DNA of 64,000 nucleotides from Scleromitrula shiraiana (taxonomy: Eukaryota; Ascomycota; Leotiomycetes; Helotiales; Sclerotiniaceae): contig JABELC010000001.1 of the NCBI GenBank assembly GCA_028455995.1, forward strand, positions 186,001-250,000, given 5' to 3'. This document shows, in pieces, positions 49,412 to 60,426 of the stretch. A model generated the notes under the pieces. That model had not been told where the DNA came from, ran no database searches, and saw nothing but the letters and a program-made list of their open reading frames with translations. Position numbers and translations under genes: made by a program. Positions within the stretch are counted from its first letter, which is position 1. Each line of letters opens with the position of its first letter.

Positions 49412-50891
49412 ATGGCATCAGCGTGGGAGAAAACGAAAACGGGAGGTAAAGCTGCCTTTGATAAAGGATGGTCTGCTTTCGAAAAATTAGGGGGTCCAGT
49501 CAATAAATTGACCAACAAAATTGGATCCGAAGCTTTTTGGCCAACGGGCATGGACAAGGAATGCGACAAAGCCGCTCGTATTCTCAAATCATTTTGCAGT
49601 ATGTATTACTGTTATGACTGTGATGGAATAGTATGCTAATTATCCAATAGAGGATGGATTCCTGATTGAACAATCAAAGAATGTGTCTCCAGATGCTGAA
49701 ACCAAGAAAAAGGTTGAGCAAGATGGACCAAAAAAGCCCCCAAAGGTGCTCGTCAAGATACCTCAAAAGGTTATCAAGAACTGTGTCGGGCTCGCAATTT
49801 ATACTACGATGAGATCCGGACTTTGGGTATCCGGTGCAGGTGGTTCAGGTGTTCTGCTTGCGAAGACAGAAGATGGCAATTGGTCTCCACCATCAGGAAT
49901 TCTTATCCATACTTTGGGTGTCGGATTTATGGCAGGAATTGATATTTACGATTGTGTCATCGTCATCAATGATCGCAAAGCTCTAGATGCTTTTAGTAAA
50001 GTACGAGTTTCTCTAGGTGGTGAGATCTCGATTGTTGCTGGACCAGTTGGTTCTGGTGGAATATTGGAAAGTGAATTGTTGAAGAGTCGAAAACCTTTAT
50101 TCTCATACATGAAGAGTAGAGGATTGTATGCAGGAGCGCAAGTTGATGGAACCATCATTATTGAACGCAACGATGAGAATGCCAAGTATTATGGAGAAAG
50201 GATACCAGTAGGACAAATTTTGCAGGGGAAAGTAAACACACTTCCGCCATCAGCAAAACTATGTGAGTATGATTCGTTCTCTGATTTTATCCTTCCCAAT
50301 CCCAAATTTCATTAATATGTTTCATCCATTATCTTCTCAATTTCTCATTGAAGAACTCTTTTTTCACCATCATTTTCTAAAATTAGCAATTACTGACCCC
50401 CTAACCTTTTAGTGATGGAGGTAGTAAAAGACGCAGAGGGAAGACCGAATTTAAATCATGCGGTTCTGGAGCAAGTTTACGACAAACCAGCACCGGGTGA
50501 TGTGGAGATAGTACATTCAGGTGAAGCTAGCGAGAACGAGAAAAAGAAGTATGGGAATCCTAATACCCCTGAGGGTTATGCAGCGCAACAACGCTTGCAT
50601 GACCATGGTTATCCGGAGGATGAGAAGAAAAAGTACCCCGATCCAAATACCCCGGAGGGTTATGCTGCACAACAGCGGTTACATGGTTATCCAGAAGGCG
50701 GATACCCACAGAACAATGAATATTATCCCCCTCCACCACCAAATCCTCCACCTCAATATCACCAAGAAAATCATCCAGATTATTATCCGCCCCCACCAGG
50801 ACCTCCTCCACAGCAGTCCAGCGGAGCTACATATCACAATCTCCCAACAGAAGGTTACTATGCACCAGAGAAACCACCTCGCCCGACATAA
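49412..50891 (+). CDS. SYLF-domain (Ysc84-like) protein with Pro-rich tail
   Basis: A member of the SYLF/Ysc84 family, whose members bind lipids and actin and act in endocytosis. Three exons (introns 49599-49650 and 50263-50412) give 425 residues. The N-terminal part (AFDKGWSAFEKLGGPVNKL) leads into the SYLF core at about 70-250, with VIKNCVGLAIYTTMRSGLWV, SGAGGSGVLLAKTEDGNWSP, IYDCVIVINDRKALDAF, and SRGLYAGAQVDGTIIIERND. Yeast Ysc84 continues with an SH3 domain. Here there is instead a hydrophilic tail with a duplicated repeat (PNTPEGYAAQQRLH twice, about 26 residues each) and a Pro/Tyr-rich end (YYPPPPGPPPQQ), a possible SH3 or WW ligand. The ATG at 49412 is preferred; an open upstream frame from 49265 (starts at a non-ATG codon) lacks family character. 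Confidence 0.9.
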
Positions 50892-52549
50892 CGAGCTCTC
50901 ACAATGTTGATAGAGTAACTTATTCCATATCAATCGAATTCTGTTTTCCCAAGTCAAAAGACTAGGAATTGTGGTTAGCTTGGTGATTTTCTTCGGGGAG
51001 TTTCATATTATTTAAGGAAGACCTGCATCTATCCGCCGTTTCAACCAAATGTCGTACAAGCTATTTTAGCCACGTGTAATGCAAACTGATCGTCGTAACT
51101 ACAATTCTATTAATATACTGCAATCGAATCTCATCATATGCTGGTGGTTAGAATGTTGAATCGAATCCAATGATTCTGAATTAGACTGAGGTAAGAGCTT
51201 CAAACCAATCGTTATAGACGTTGTGTATACTTTCAAATCAAGGCTTTAAGAGCATTCTAGAAAGATGATACCAATTACACCTCTTTGTTCTTTCCTCTGT
51301 ACACTTCGGAGAATTATGCATTTCGGGAGATGGGGAATGTACACCTCGGAGATAGTTTAATCCGAGCTGGCTCCTTCAACTTGGAAGTTCTTGATTTTCT
51401 CCCAAAGGGAGCATTTTATCCGTTACAACTTTTCTTCCTTGATCAATGAATTAAGGAAACCTCGAATATCCTAATAACAGATTTTGATTTTGTTTGAAAA
51501 AGGGTATCAGTTCATCAATTTACATTCTCGTTTGTCTTATGTATGAAATTCTCGAAATGGAAGTAGAATCTGATTGCCTTTGCAATCGTGGGCAGTGCAA
51601 TGACAATTCATGCAACAATGTCCTACCACCACCTATATGCAACATGAAGCCTGAGATCTTGTTCACTCCTCCACTCAAATTCTTTTCTTTCGGGATCTCC
51701 CACTTCCATCTCAATCAGCTCCCGGGGTATGTCTCGTCGCTGCCTGTATTTGATTGGTTCTAAACTCCATCCACGCCCCAGAGGCACTTATTTTTACTTG
51801 TTATATGATACATTACAATGTAGTGCTCAAACCTTGATGGATTCACCCAGCTCGTGCTACCACACCAATGCTTTCCCTCTCGGTCATTGATCTCTGAGCA
51901 CTATATCAACAATATCTTTCCCACTTGAAGAAGCCATTTCAAACAGAACCAATTCATACAAACTCACTTGGCCGTACCTTTTTTCATAGTCAACGCGTTG
52001 ATGGAGATACAAGAAACCATATTGCCACCTTGATACTCCATCCAGTTTCTGTCACGACTATGAAATTGTCAAACCACTCACTCTATCTACCACGACTGGG
52101 AAAACCCTAAACTTATTTCTTATTCATAGTTAGAAGGTGTCCAGTGCCATAAATTGGAATCAATGAGAAGTTTCCTAAGCCATGTTTCCACTCTAAACTG
52201 AAGTGACGAGGTATCATTTCACATTTGATTACATGTGAGTGTTGTATCTGCACAATCTTTGAATTTGAGCTAATTCACAAACAAATAAAACTTTTCCCTT
52301 CAACTCCAGATATCTCATATAACAATGACAAAAGACAAGTTGCCTAGCTTCAAGAGCCAATTTCTCCTTTCAACACCTCGCAGCCTGTATCCGCCAAAGA
52401 TACCATCCAAACTTCCGATTCACCCATTTGTCTGTCCATTCATTGATTTCCCCCGAGGTTTCATGGGATCCACACCGTGTCCTATTCAAAGACTACGTGA
52501 GTGGCGTTTCGAGAAGTTCGACGAGGAAGATATCCTTACCAACTATCTC
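50892..52549. other. 1.7-kb spacer
   Basis: No supported gene. Overlapping ORFs at 51.49-51.76 kb are Cys-containing on both strands but have no ATG-plus-splice model that holds. Confidence 0.5.
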
Positions 52550-52813
52550 CTAACATCCTTTGCCACATGTACCGCATGCTCTCCCAGGAATGACCCAAAC
52601 CTCCTGTCCTTTCTTTGCGCAATGAGGGCATCTCACACCAGGCATCTCATTTCTTGTTAGCATGAATTACCAGTTGCTTGGGGGACGAGGTCTTACCCCA
52701 GGAATCACCCTCACTCCTGACGGAATATCACTGAATGGAGTCGGCTGAGCAAAAGGGAAGATTTCAATATCCTCTTGGATCAGAATCTGGATTGGGGTAA
52801 ATGGAAAAGACAT
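52550..52813 (-). CDS. Small zinc-ribbon protein, 70 residues, two exons
   Basis: Found only by splicing. Minus-strand ATG 52813-52811 opens MSFPFTPIQILIQEDIEIFP and reaches SGVRVIPG at 52697. A 51-nt intron (52646-52696: GTAAGA donor, GCTAAC branch about 10 nt before a GAG acceptor, phase 0) joins MPGVRCPHCAKKGQEVWV, then IPGRACGTCGKGC and TAG at 52552-52550. The cysteines (45, 48, 63, 66, 70) form C-x2-C-x14-C-x2-C-x3-C, a rubredoxin-like zinc ribbon knuckle pair. The short N-terminus has a Pro/Phe pattern and no signal peptide, so it is probably intracellular. No named family is recognised. The same CxxC/x14-15/CGxCG plan appears in the stop-interrupted locus at 11.5-12.1 kb. Confidence 0.6.
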
Positions 52814-55800
52814 TTTGGTTGGGATTGATTGAGTAGAGTGCTCAGTTGGATTCGATAACGTGTTCTTGTTTGATTGAAATGAAGTTGTTTGATTGAATAA
52901 TGATGGTCTGGATTGATGAACTTCAACTTTTAGTCAAGTGGGAGTCCTAGCTTTATAGTTTTTCTAAATATGGTGAAGAGGATCACAAGCTTCATCTGTA
53001 GAAGCTTGTGAAAAGAAGGGTCCAATTCTACGATACGGCTCTTTGCATTACAGGTTCCTACTCTTATTCTCGAAATTAAATCTTGGATGCTTGCGTCTGC
53101 GGGTAATCAAAAGGGTAGTGACAATCCCATCATATTGATGGTAAGACTAGACCGAGGCAAATATTGGGGATTCGAGGTAATGAGTAGAAACCTCCGTTCT
53201 TTCCCAAAGAAAGGCAAGCCTAACATCATTCATGGCAACATAATGCTATTCAAAAGAGACGAGGTGCCGTCAATCGTACTAGTGACGGAAAGCGGCAGAC
53301 CGAACACACGATTAACACTTATCTGGGATCCATACGACTTCAAGGCAAGACATCGAATAAGACGAATTGATAGGTTAAATTCACTGACCACAAGGCAGGA
53401 GTTCCCTCACCAGGATACCGGCCTATCCTAACTTGTTTTGTCGAATCTATCAAATCAATCGGATCGGACGTTCGAGCCTTTCGTTCATTCTGCTCAGTTT
53501 TGATGGTTATGGTTTGAGATTAATCATGTACCAAATCATTTGCAAGATCCAATGATCTTTCATGTCCCAAAAAGTCCTGGTGCCACAGGGGTACGTACCC
53601 ATAGAACTTCGGAACTGCATCTCTCGCGATTAGATCCCGTGCATGCAGCCGGTACTAGGGTGTGTACTGCTTCGCTCCCGAAGAAAAAAAGTTTGACGAC
53701 ACGTCAAATTTGTGCAAGTGTATGATATCAATAACTGGCGACTGCACACCATGCCAGTACCAAAGAAAATCAACTATTGGAAACATTATACATTACAAGT
53801 ATTCGACTGCCACAATACGAATTCTCTCAGATGTGTCATTTCTGATAAGGGGATTCTCATTTACGTATTCTTGAATCATATTTCTGATACGTATATATTA
53901 AGAATTTGTTACCGCGATGATTCCTCCCCAAACATGCTACGCAATCATAGCCTGGAAGTTCAGGGACCAGGTTTTGAACACAATAATTCAATTAGGCTTA
54001 GAATGATGCCACATTTTGTTCTTCGAATGAGATAGTCTTCATGACCATCCCACCGACTTCAAACCTTGCGAATCCAGATTGGAGCATGTCAACAGTCGAT
54101 AAGGATCTATAACCGAAGAAGAAAAATATCCCGGCAGATCTAGCGAACGGGCGACCATCACAGGGGCCTAATTTCGCATACCTATCATTCCCGGGGTCGG
54201 GGAAGAGCCTGCATTAGATGCGGTTGTGTAATCGAGATCTAGTTGAACGTTAGACAAGCGGACCGGAATGGTCGGTGCTAGGCATCCGGCATTCGAGTGT
54301 CCATCATCCATTTTGACATGTATGTTTCAAATCCCCGTCTTATTGCTATTGATGACTATTGCATGCATTTAAATTTGGTTGCGTGTCTCTTTACGAGTTG
54401 AAATATTTACGTATGCAATATATGATAAGTCGAAAAGTACCAAGTATTCGATAAACAATCCTCAGCAGGCCCTTTTTGGATTGTGTTACCATTCTTATCA
54501 GCAAGTATACTAGCCAAGAACAGCGCATCCACAGAATTAATCGTTCGAAAATTAGAACCATGACACCAAAATCCCGAAAGTTGCACATTACTTTCAAACC
54601 CACATAGCATATATTTTTTCCGCCCTTCTGTGCCTCGTCATGCTTCTACCCGTTCTAAAACGACAGCCTCGAAAGCTTAGGCCCACATGACAATACTTCT
54701 TTTAATTTTCCGAGGTTCTGTTTCACAACGTTTTTGACATATAGTATTCCATTTGTCTTCTATTTCAACGTTACGTGAGATATATGCATGCATTTTATAT
54801 ATGCGCGACCCTGCCTTTTGTCCTCGATTTAAAACTCACGCTCCCGCTACTTAATATATCGCGCGGGTGATAGCAGATGGCTTTGAGAGCACGAGCCAAT
54901 CTGGCGGGAATTTTTTTATATTGGTAAGAAAGTTGGAATCGAAAGTCGGATCTCTTGAATACGATATGATCGAGATTTCACCTCTCGATGCAAGAGTGTG
55001 AAGCTTATGGGGAGAACCAGACTCATGAAGAGCTTGGTAGCTTCTCTACTTTTCGCCAAAAGGGAATGGCGTATGAATGAGAGAAATTGTATGCCCTTCA
55101 ATTCTTTTCTATAATTGTTGGTTGTGCAACCCCTTTGAGTAGAAGGATGCCTTTCAGGGTTTCTTTTACTGGCTTTGTACAGCTTTTCACATGAAAAGTG
55201 GGGGTAAAACATACATCATCTTTCTCGAGTGGGATGATGAATGATCACGAGATTGAGATCTTGATCTTTCTACTGACCAACTCAGATTCGGGAGTCGTGG
55301 CTGTGTATGTGTATGTGTGCCAGTGTCACAGTTTCGCAAAGAAAAAGAATCATCACCAATTGAGGCGAACTCGGTGAGTTAAGTTACTTCGAAAAGGATA
55401 CATCTAATGACTTTTACTCGGTGAGTGAACTGATATCAAGTGCAAGGGAATGACAAGTGACATTCTTGTTTGCTTACGTACTCACTGTGCTGTGCTGTGC
55501 TGTACCTAGCAGCGAAATTGCTGAGAAGTGTAACATGCTACTCGAGTGTAACCCATCTTACATAATCTTTAAATTCGATCTCAAGTTTCCTCTAGATGTT
55601 AAATATCGTACAGGAATTGCCCTGCTTTGCTTTGGTTTGTAATTCGGTCTCATTTGATTTGAGTTGATCTCCGATTCTCCTCCCTCTCTCTTACCTTGAC
55701 AATTTTGCCTCGTCTTGTCTTCCATACGCCCAGCCTCCCGCCGCGGAAATCGCTTCACACTGATCCCTTCATCGATGAATTTCAGGGTCGCATTGCATTG

Positions 55801-57308
55801 CATAACCTAGCATCGCAACGCAATCTTTTCATTAGCTTGTTTGTTTGTATGTTTGCTTCTTTACCTACTTACTTAGCCTCTCATTCGTATATATCATATC
55901 ATATCATATCATATCCACGTACGTACATATACATAACCATCCAGTCTTTCCAAAAAAGATAAATGGGGAAACGGAACAAAATGCCTAAATTCAAGAAAAC
56001 CCGTCAGATCTGTAATCCAACCTCCAAAAAATCTCAAAGGCCCCATTCCGATTGACACGATCAGATCAAATCGATCGCCGTTTCTTTTCCTTTTGGCTAT
56101 CTGACTTGCAGCTGCTTTCATCTTAGATGTATTTTATATATAAGATAGATAGATGGATACTATGTACGTGCGATACGTACAACACGATATGATTGATATC
56201 TTCACCTGTTGTCCGTACGCATAAACGTATTTTATTTCGATTTATTCTAGTTTTATGATTTCATATAATTTTTCATGGTCATGTAAATAAATGTTCATAT
56301 TCATATTCATATTCATATTCATTTTCGTATTCATCTGATCTTCATCCTCTACTTCGATTCACAATGCTTTCATTTCGAATCCTTCGCGCGGAAACATGTA
56401 AAGCGTGTATTTATTTCTTTTACGATCTGATCTCATCTGATGTGATATGTGCATCCTGCATGATATGATAGCTCTCGCGCGAGAATTTTGCATTCTGCTC
56501 GCGGATGTATGTATACTGTATGTAGGTGTATGTATATGCGCATGTAACAGAATCTAAATTCAAATTGGAATCGGATAGATAGATAAATAATTAAATAAAT
56601 GAATAAATAAATAAACTAGCAAGCAAACACATGACCACCATGTATGTGCATACCATACCATACTATACCATACCAGCCATAGTACGCCTATGAAAACGAG
56701 GATGAAAGAAAATTAGGAAATCAATGGGAAATAGAAATTTAAATATATGCAGATGGGGTATCCGTTCCTAACTAATTGACATGGCATGATATGATGTAAA
56801 CTGGCTGAAATGCAATAAAACGAAACAAAACAAATGAACAGAACTCTTTTCTCCCAAAACAAAAAACCATATGATGCAAAAACAACAACACTGTACTTTA
56901 GTAACATGCCCATCTGTCTATCTGTGTTTTATCCAGATCAGAGTACCAAGTAGAGTAGGAAAATCCAAACGAGGCTCTTTCATCCATATACGCATCTCGT
57001 CCTCTCCTTCTCCCGTGAGATATTCGTACACTTCTCCTTCTTTGTCCTTCCTCATGTGCGATTTAATCCAAGATGATTCTCTCCACCACGTACCTTCCTA
57101 TCCACCCATCCGCCCAAGCAGCCAGCCAATCCACCGAAAATCTTATAATACAGCAGATAGATAGGTAGATAGATAGATAGATACAGATAGAATAATACAT
57201 TACATTACATCACATCATACCCCACACACCACACCCACACCACACACCCTCAACCCCACCTCGTCAAGTAACTCATCAAGTAACTCATCACACCACGCAC
57301 CCACTTAC
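52814..57308. other. 4.5-kb spacer, possibly with a decayed or unmodelled gene at 53.1-54.0 kb
   Basis: Three overlapping plus-strand ORFs follow each other: 53087-53431 (ATG, 114 codons, MLASAGNQKGSDNPIILMV...), 53540-53725 and 53712-54035 (about 107 codons, NYWKHYTLQVFDCHNTNS...). A strong donor (GTACGT at 53590) and an AAG acceptor before 53719 exist, but no splice keeps all frames open. They could be one decayed gene or chance frames. From 54.1 to 57.3 kb I see only AT-rich sequence with short (GATA)-, (TTCATA)- and (ATACC)-type repeats (near 56140, 56300, 56650 and 57165). Confidence 0.45.
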
Positions 57309-60300
57309 TCAAGCCAAGCTCTTCTCAACCCTAACCAACAACAACCCCTGCGTCAAAACCCCCTTCACATCCCTCAACTGCACGAATCGATAGCCCTGCT
57401 GTAGACGATCGAGACGGATGCACGCCCATGCTGCGAGGTCGTCGCGGGAGTAATTTGCATCTTCGACTTTGAATCTATTTGGTTGGGTTTGTGGTGTTAG
57501 TATGGTATGTATTATCGTTATGGTCGTTATATTGTGTTTGCTTGTTTGATTTGGTTTGGTTTATTTGGTTTGGGGTGTATTGGGTATGATGGCATTGCAT
57601 TGCGTTGCATAGCATAGCGTTGCATGAGAAAGAAGAATCTGGAAGAGGTAGGGAAGGGAATTGGTGGAGGGAGAACAATGCGAATGCAAGTGACATATAA
57701 GTCAGACGTAAGAAATTAAGAAGAATTTCTTCGCTTTTTCCTTTGCCGGTGTCATTGGACACTGATATGCATACGTAGGGGAAGGAGTAGGGAAATGGAA
57801 ATGACAGGATGCCAGAGAAATAAAAGAGGATACGACAAGACAAATGAGATTCGTTGAAAAAAATAGTGTGGTACATAACAGCCAGTCATGTGCAACGTGA
57901 GATTAAGCATCTTGCAGCAAGCCCCAATTCATCAATAAGTTACATCGGGCAAAAAATGATTCGGCCGGAACGAAATACGCGGTTGGGAAGTTGGGGAAAC
58001 AATACCCCACTTCAAACAAAGCGGGTAGCCAAGCATTCTGCAATGAAACTGTGCAGATGCAGAAAATTTGAAGAAATGAAAGAATAGGCTGCCGTGGGGT
58101 GGTGTGAGAATGACCAAGAAAATAAATATGCCAAGTCGGCAGCGGCGCCGGGCCGTTGCGCAGATCTTATGATGAGTGTGGAAATTGAGGAACCAGAATG
58201 TCGGGTGAACATTCAAAGCTTGGAATGACATGATGTGACAATGGCATGAGATGAAGAAAGACGAGATGAATATGAATAGTGTGTAACTACTACACATATG
58301 CATGCAGGGAAATTTGTAATCCGCCTTGCAAAGGCTCACCGCTCAACTCTAGCTAGATCTTCATACATATACTTTGGTGCAATTTCCCAACCAATTCTTT
58401 TAAATCTTCGAATAAGGTGGAAAGTATAAATAGAAAAAGAGGTGAAAAACTTATTCAGAAAAAGTAGTGTAACTCTTACTAACCTCACAAAGCTCAATTC
58501 CTCCACAACATTCCTGATGCCCTCAAAATGAAGGATTTCGCCTTCAAAATCTGGATGAGAGCCTGATTTCCAAGCTGTTTTGTGTTTGTGTTCACCTTCT
58601 TTCGCTCTACCTCCATTCTCAATAGGTTCGCCTGTGAGTTCCTCTTGGCTCTCCACATGTAATTCGCATTTGACGTAGGGGTGGAAGCTCTTCTCCGTCT
58701 CATCATTAGGAATTGGGATATGTTGACCTGCAAATATGGTGATCTTAAGATCGAGTGTTTTATAAGGGATCGCCGTAGAATTCTCAGATGTTGCGTCTTC
58801 GCTGCGGTAGCCCGTGGGTTTCAGTACCCACCCTTGAGATCCAGAAAACATTCCTTCGTTCAACATCATGCCTTCATCTAGTGTTTGCCAATTCAAGGCT
58901 ACCATTTGAACACCTTTACGCCAAAATACTGAGGGATCTAAGTTGGATGAATCGAATCGTTTGCCGGCTGGAAATGCTCTCATGAAGAAATCTCGATTGT
59001 GATTAAACATTGCTCCGCGTTGAGTCTCATGAAGTTCCACAATTTCATTTTCGCCCACTGAGAATATGTGTGAGGGTTTTTTTGCAGATGGCGAGTCAAA
59101 TGTTACAAAATGCTCGCTGTGCGTGTAAATTCCGAGATTACTGAGATTATCGCAAATCTTTGACTTTTTCTTTGTACTTCCTCGCTCATCTTCGGAACCA
59201 GACTGTCCTGAATCTGCGTCTTTCCTGGAAGATGATGGCACTAAGGAATTCATTGAAGGTCTCTTCTCAAATACATCTGAATTAGCCGGCGATAGTCCAT
59301 TGGCTGTTCCGTTTACCACTCCGTTTGTTCCGTTGGTTGCATCTGCGATTTCCTGAAGCGCCGGTGCCTTCTTGACTTTAACCAAAATTCTGTTGAGAAG
59401 TTCTTCTAATCTGGGTACTTTTTCTTCTGGATTACACGTCTCGAATGGTTGTTCTAACAACAATCCTTCCCATTCCTCCTTCATGATTTCGACCATAACT
59501 TCCTGTTGTTCGTGATCGGCATGGACTTCTAGACTGACAATTATTGGAAGTGGACTTGTGGTGAAAGCACTTTCGCGAATTGCTTTGCAGACTGCCCTGA
59601 ATCCGACCGGTGCCGTCAACGTCCACCCATGGAGAACTAAGGGTTCTCCAACCATTGTTGATCGTATCGAAGCCGGTCTCCCATCCTCGCGATCATCGGA
59701 AATTTTAAGCTCTTTCCCCAGAGCCGTTTTCGCAAGCTTTTGTTTCGCACTTTCAATCTTCTCTTCCGCAGTTAATATCGCCGCCGCAGCTCTACTAGAG
59801 AGTGTACTACTTGAAGCATGTCGTTTGTGATCCGTCTTGCTTGATGTCTTGTCAACCTTGTCTGCGCTCTCCCCATTGTGTACATCAATTTCTATGCATC
59901 GACAATTTTGCGAAAGAGCCTAGGCTGTCGTTAGCAGAGGAATTGAACCAACCAAGAAATAACATACCGTCTTGTATGCTTCTGTGGAACTTCTTGATAA
60001 CAATTGGTTTCCTTCTAAGTATGTGTTATGACTACTACTAATGAAATAATTTGTGATAGGTTTCGTCAAATCTTGCTCTTGATATGGTTTTGCGATCTCT
60101 AATGAATAACTATAGTATATTGCTTCTAGGAATCCCTCAAATTTATATGATTCTTTCTCTAATTTGACTGTATGTCCCTGTACATCTGCGAGCCATGATT
60201 CGAATCGATCTCGATTTAAACTTGCTTCAGATCCACATAAGCTATAGAAAATCTTTCTAAAATATTCTTGGATATCGTGTGAAAGATACAATTGATGTGA

Positions 60301-60426
60301 AGAAGACTCGGATGTACCAGTGTTTAACGGTTGAAGATGTACTCCGTGTGAAGGTGTGAGCATTGTAGACATGGCCATAAGTTTGTGTAGAGAGAATTGC
60401 TTCCCAGATGGAGTGAGGAGAGGCAT
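57309..60426 (-). CDS. plc: Phosphoinositide-specific phospholipase C
   Basis: Cleaves PtdIns(4,5)P2 to IP3 and diacylglycerol. Three exons on the minus strand (introns 59920-59967 and 57475-58483) give 686 residues. An EF-hand-like region (DIQEYFRKIFYSLCGSEAS) leads to the X half: ITNYFISSSHNTYLEG holds the first catalytic His and LVLHGWTLTAPVGF the second. Between them, after CRCIEIDVHNG, lies a ~70-residue Ser/Lys/Ala-rich insert absent from the compact animal enzymes. The Y half includes LSNLGIYTHSEHFVTF, NHNRDFFMRAFPAGKRFDSS and VQMVALNWQTLDEGMMLNEG. The C2 domain starts LDLKITIFAGQHIP and is split by an unusually long 1,009-nt intron (GTTAGT donor, ACTAAC branch, TAG acceptor) before FKVEDANYSRDDLAAWACIR. 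ATG 60426 follows a probable splice acceptor (TATAG at 60436-60437), so an upstream exon may exist. Confidence 0.9.

Noticed and set aside
51494..51763. Cys-containing ORFs on both strands
   Set aside because: A minus-strand reading gives clustered cysteines (CCMNCHCTAHDC), but no donor joins it in frame to the ATG-led upstream segment, and the plus ORF starts at a non-ATG codon.
52325..52660. 111-codon plus-strand ORF
   Set aside because: Antisense to the spliced zinc-ribbon gene, which has cysteine knuckles and proper splice signals.
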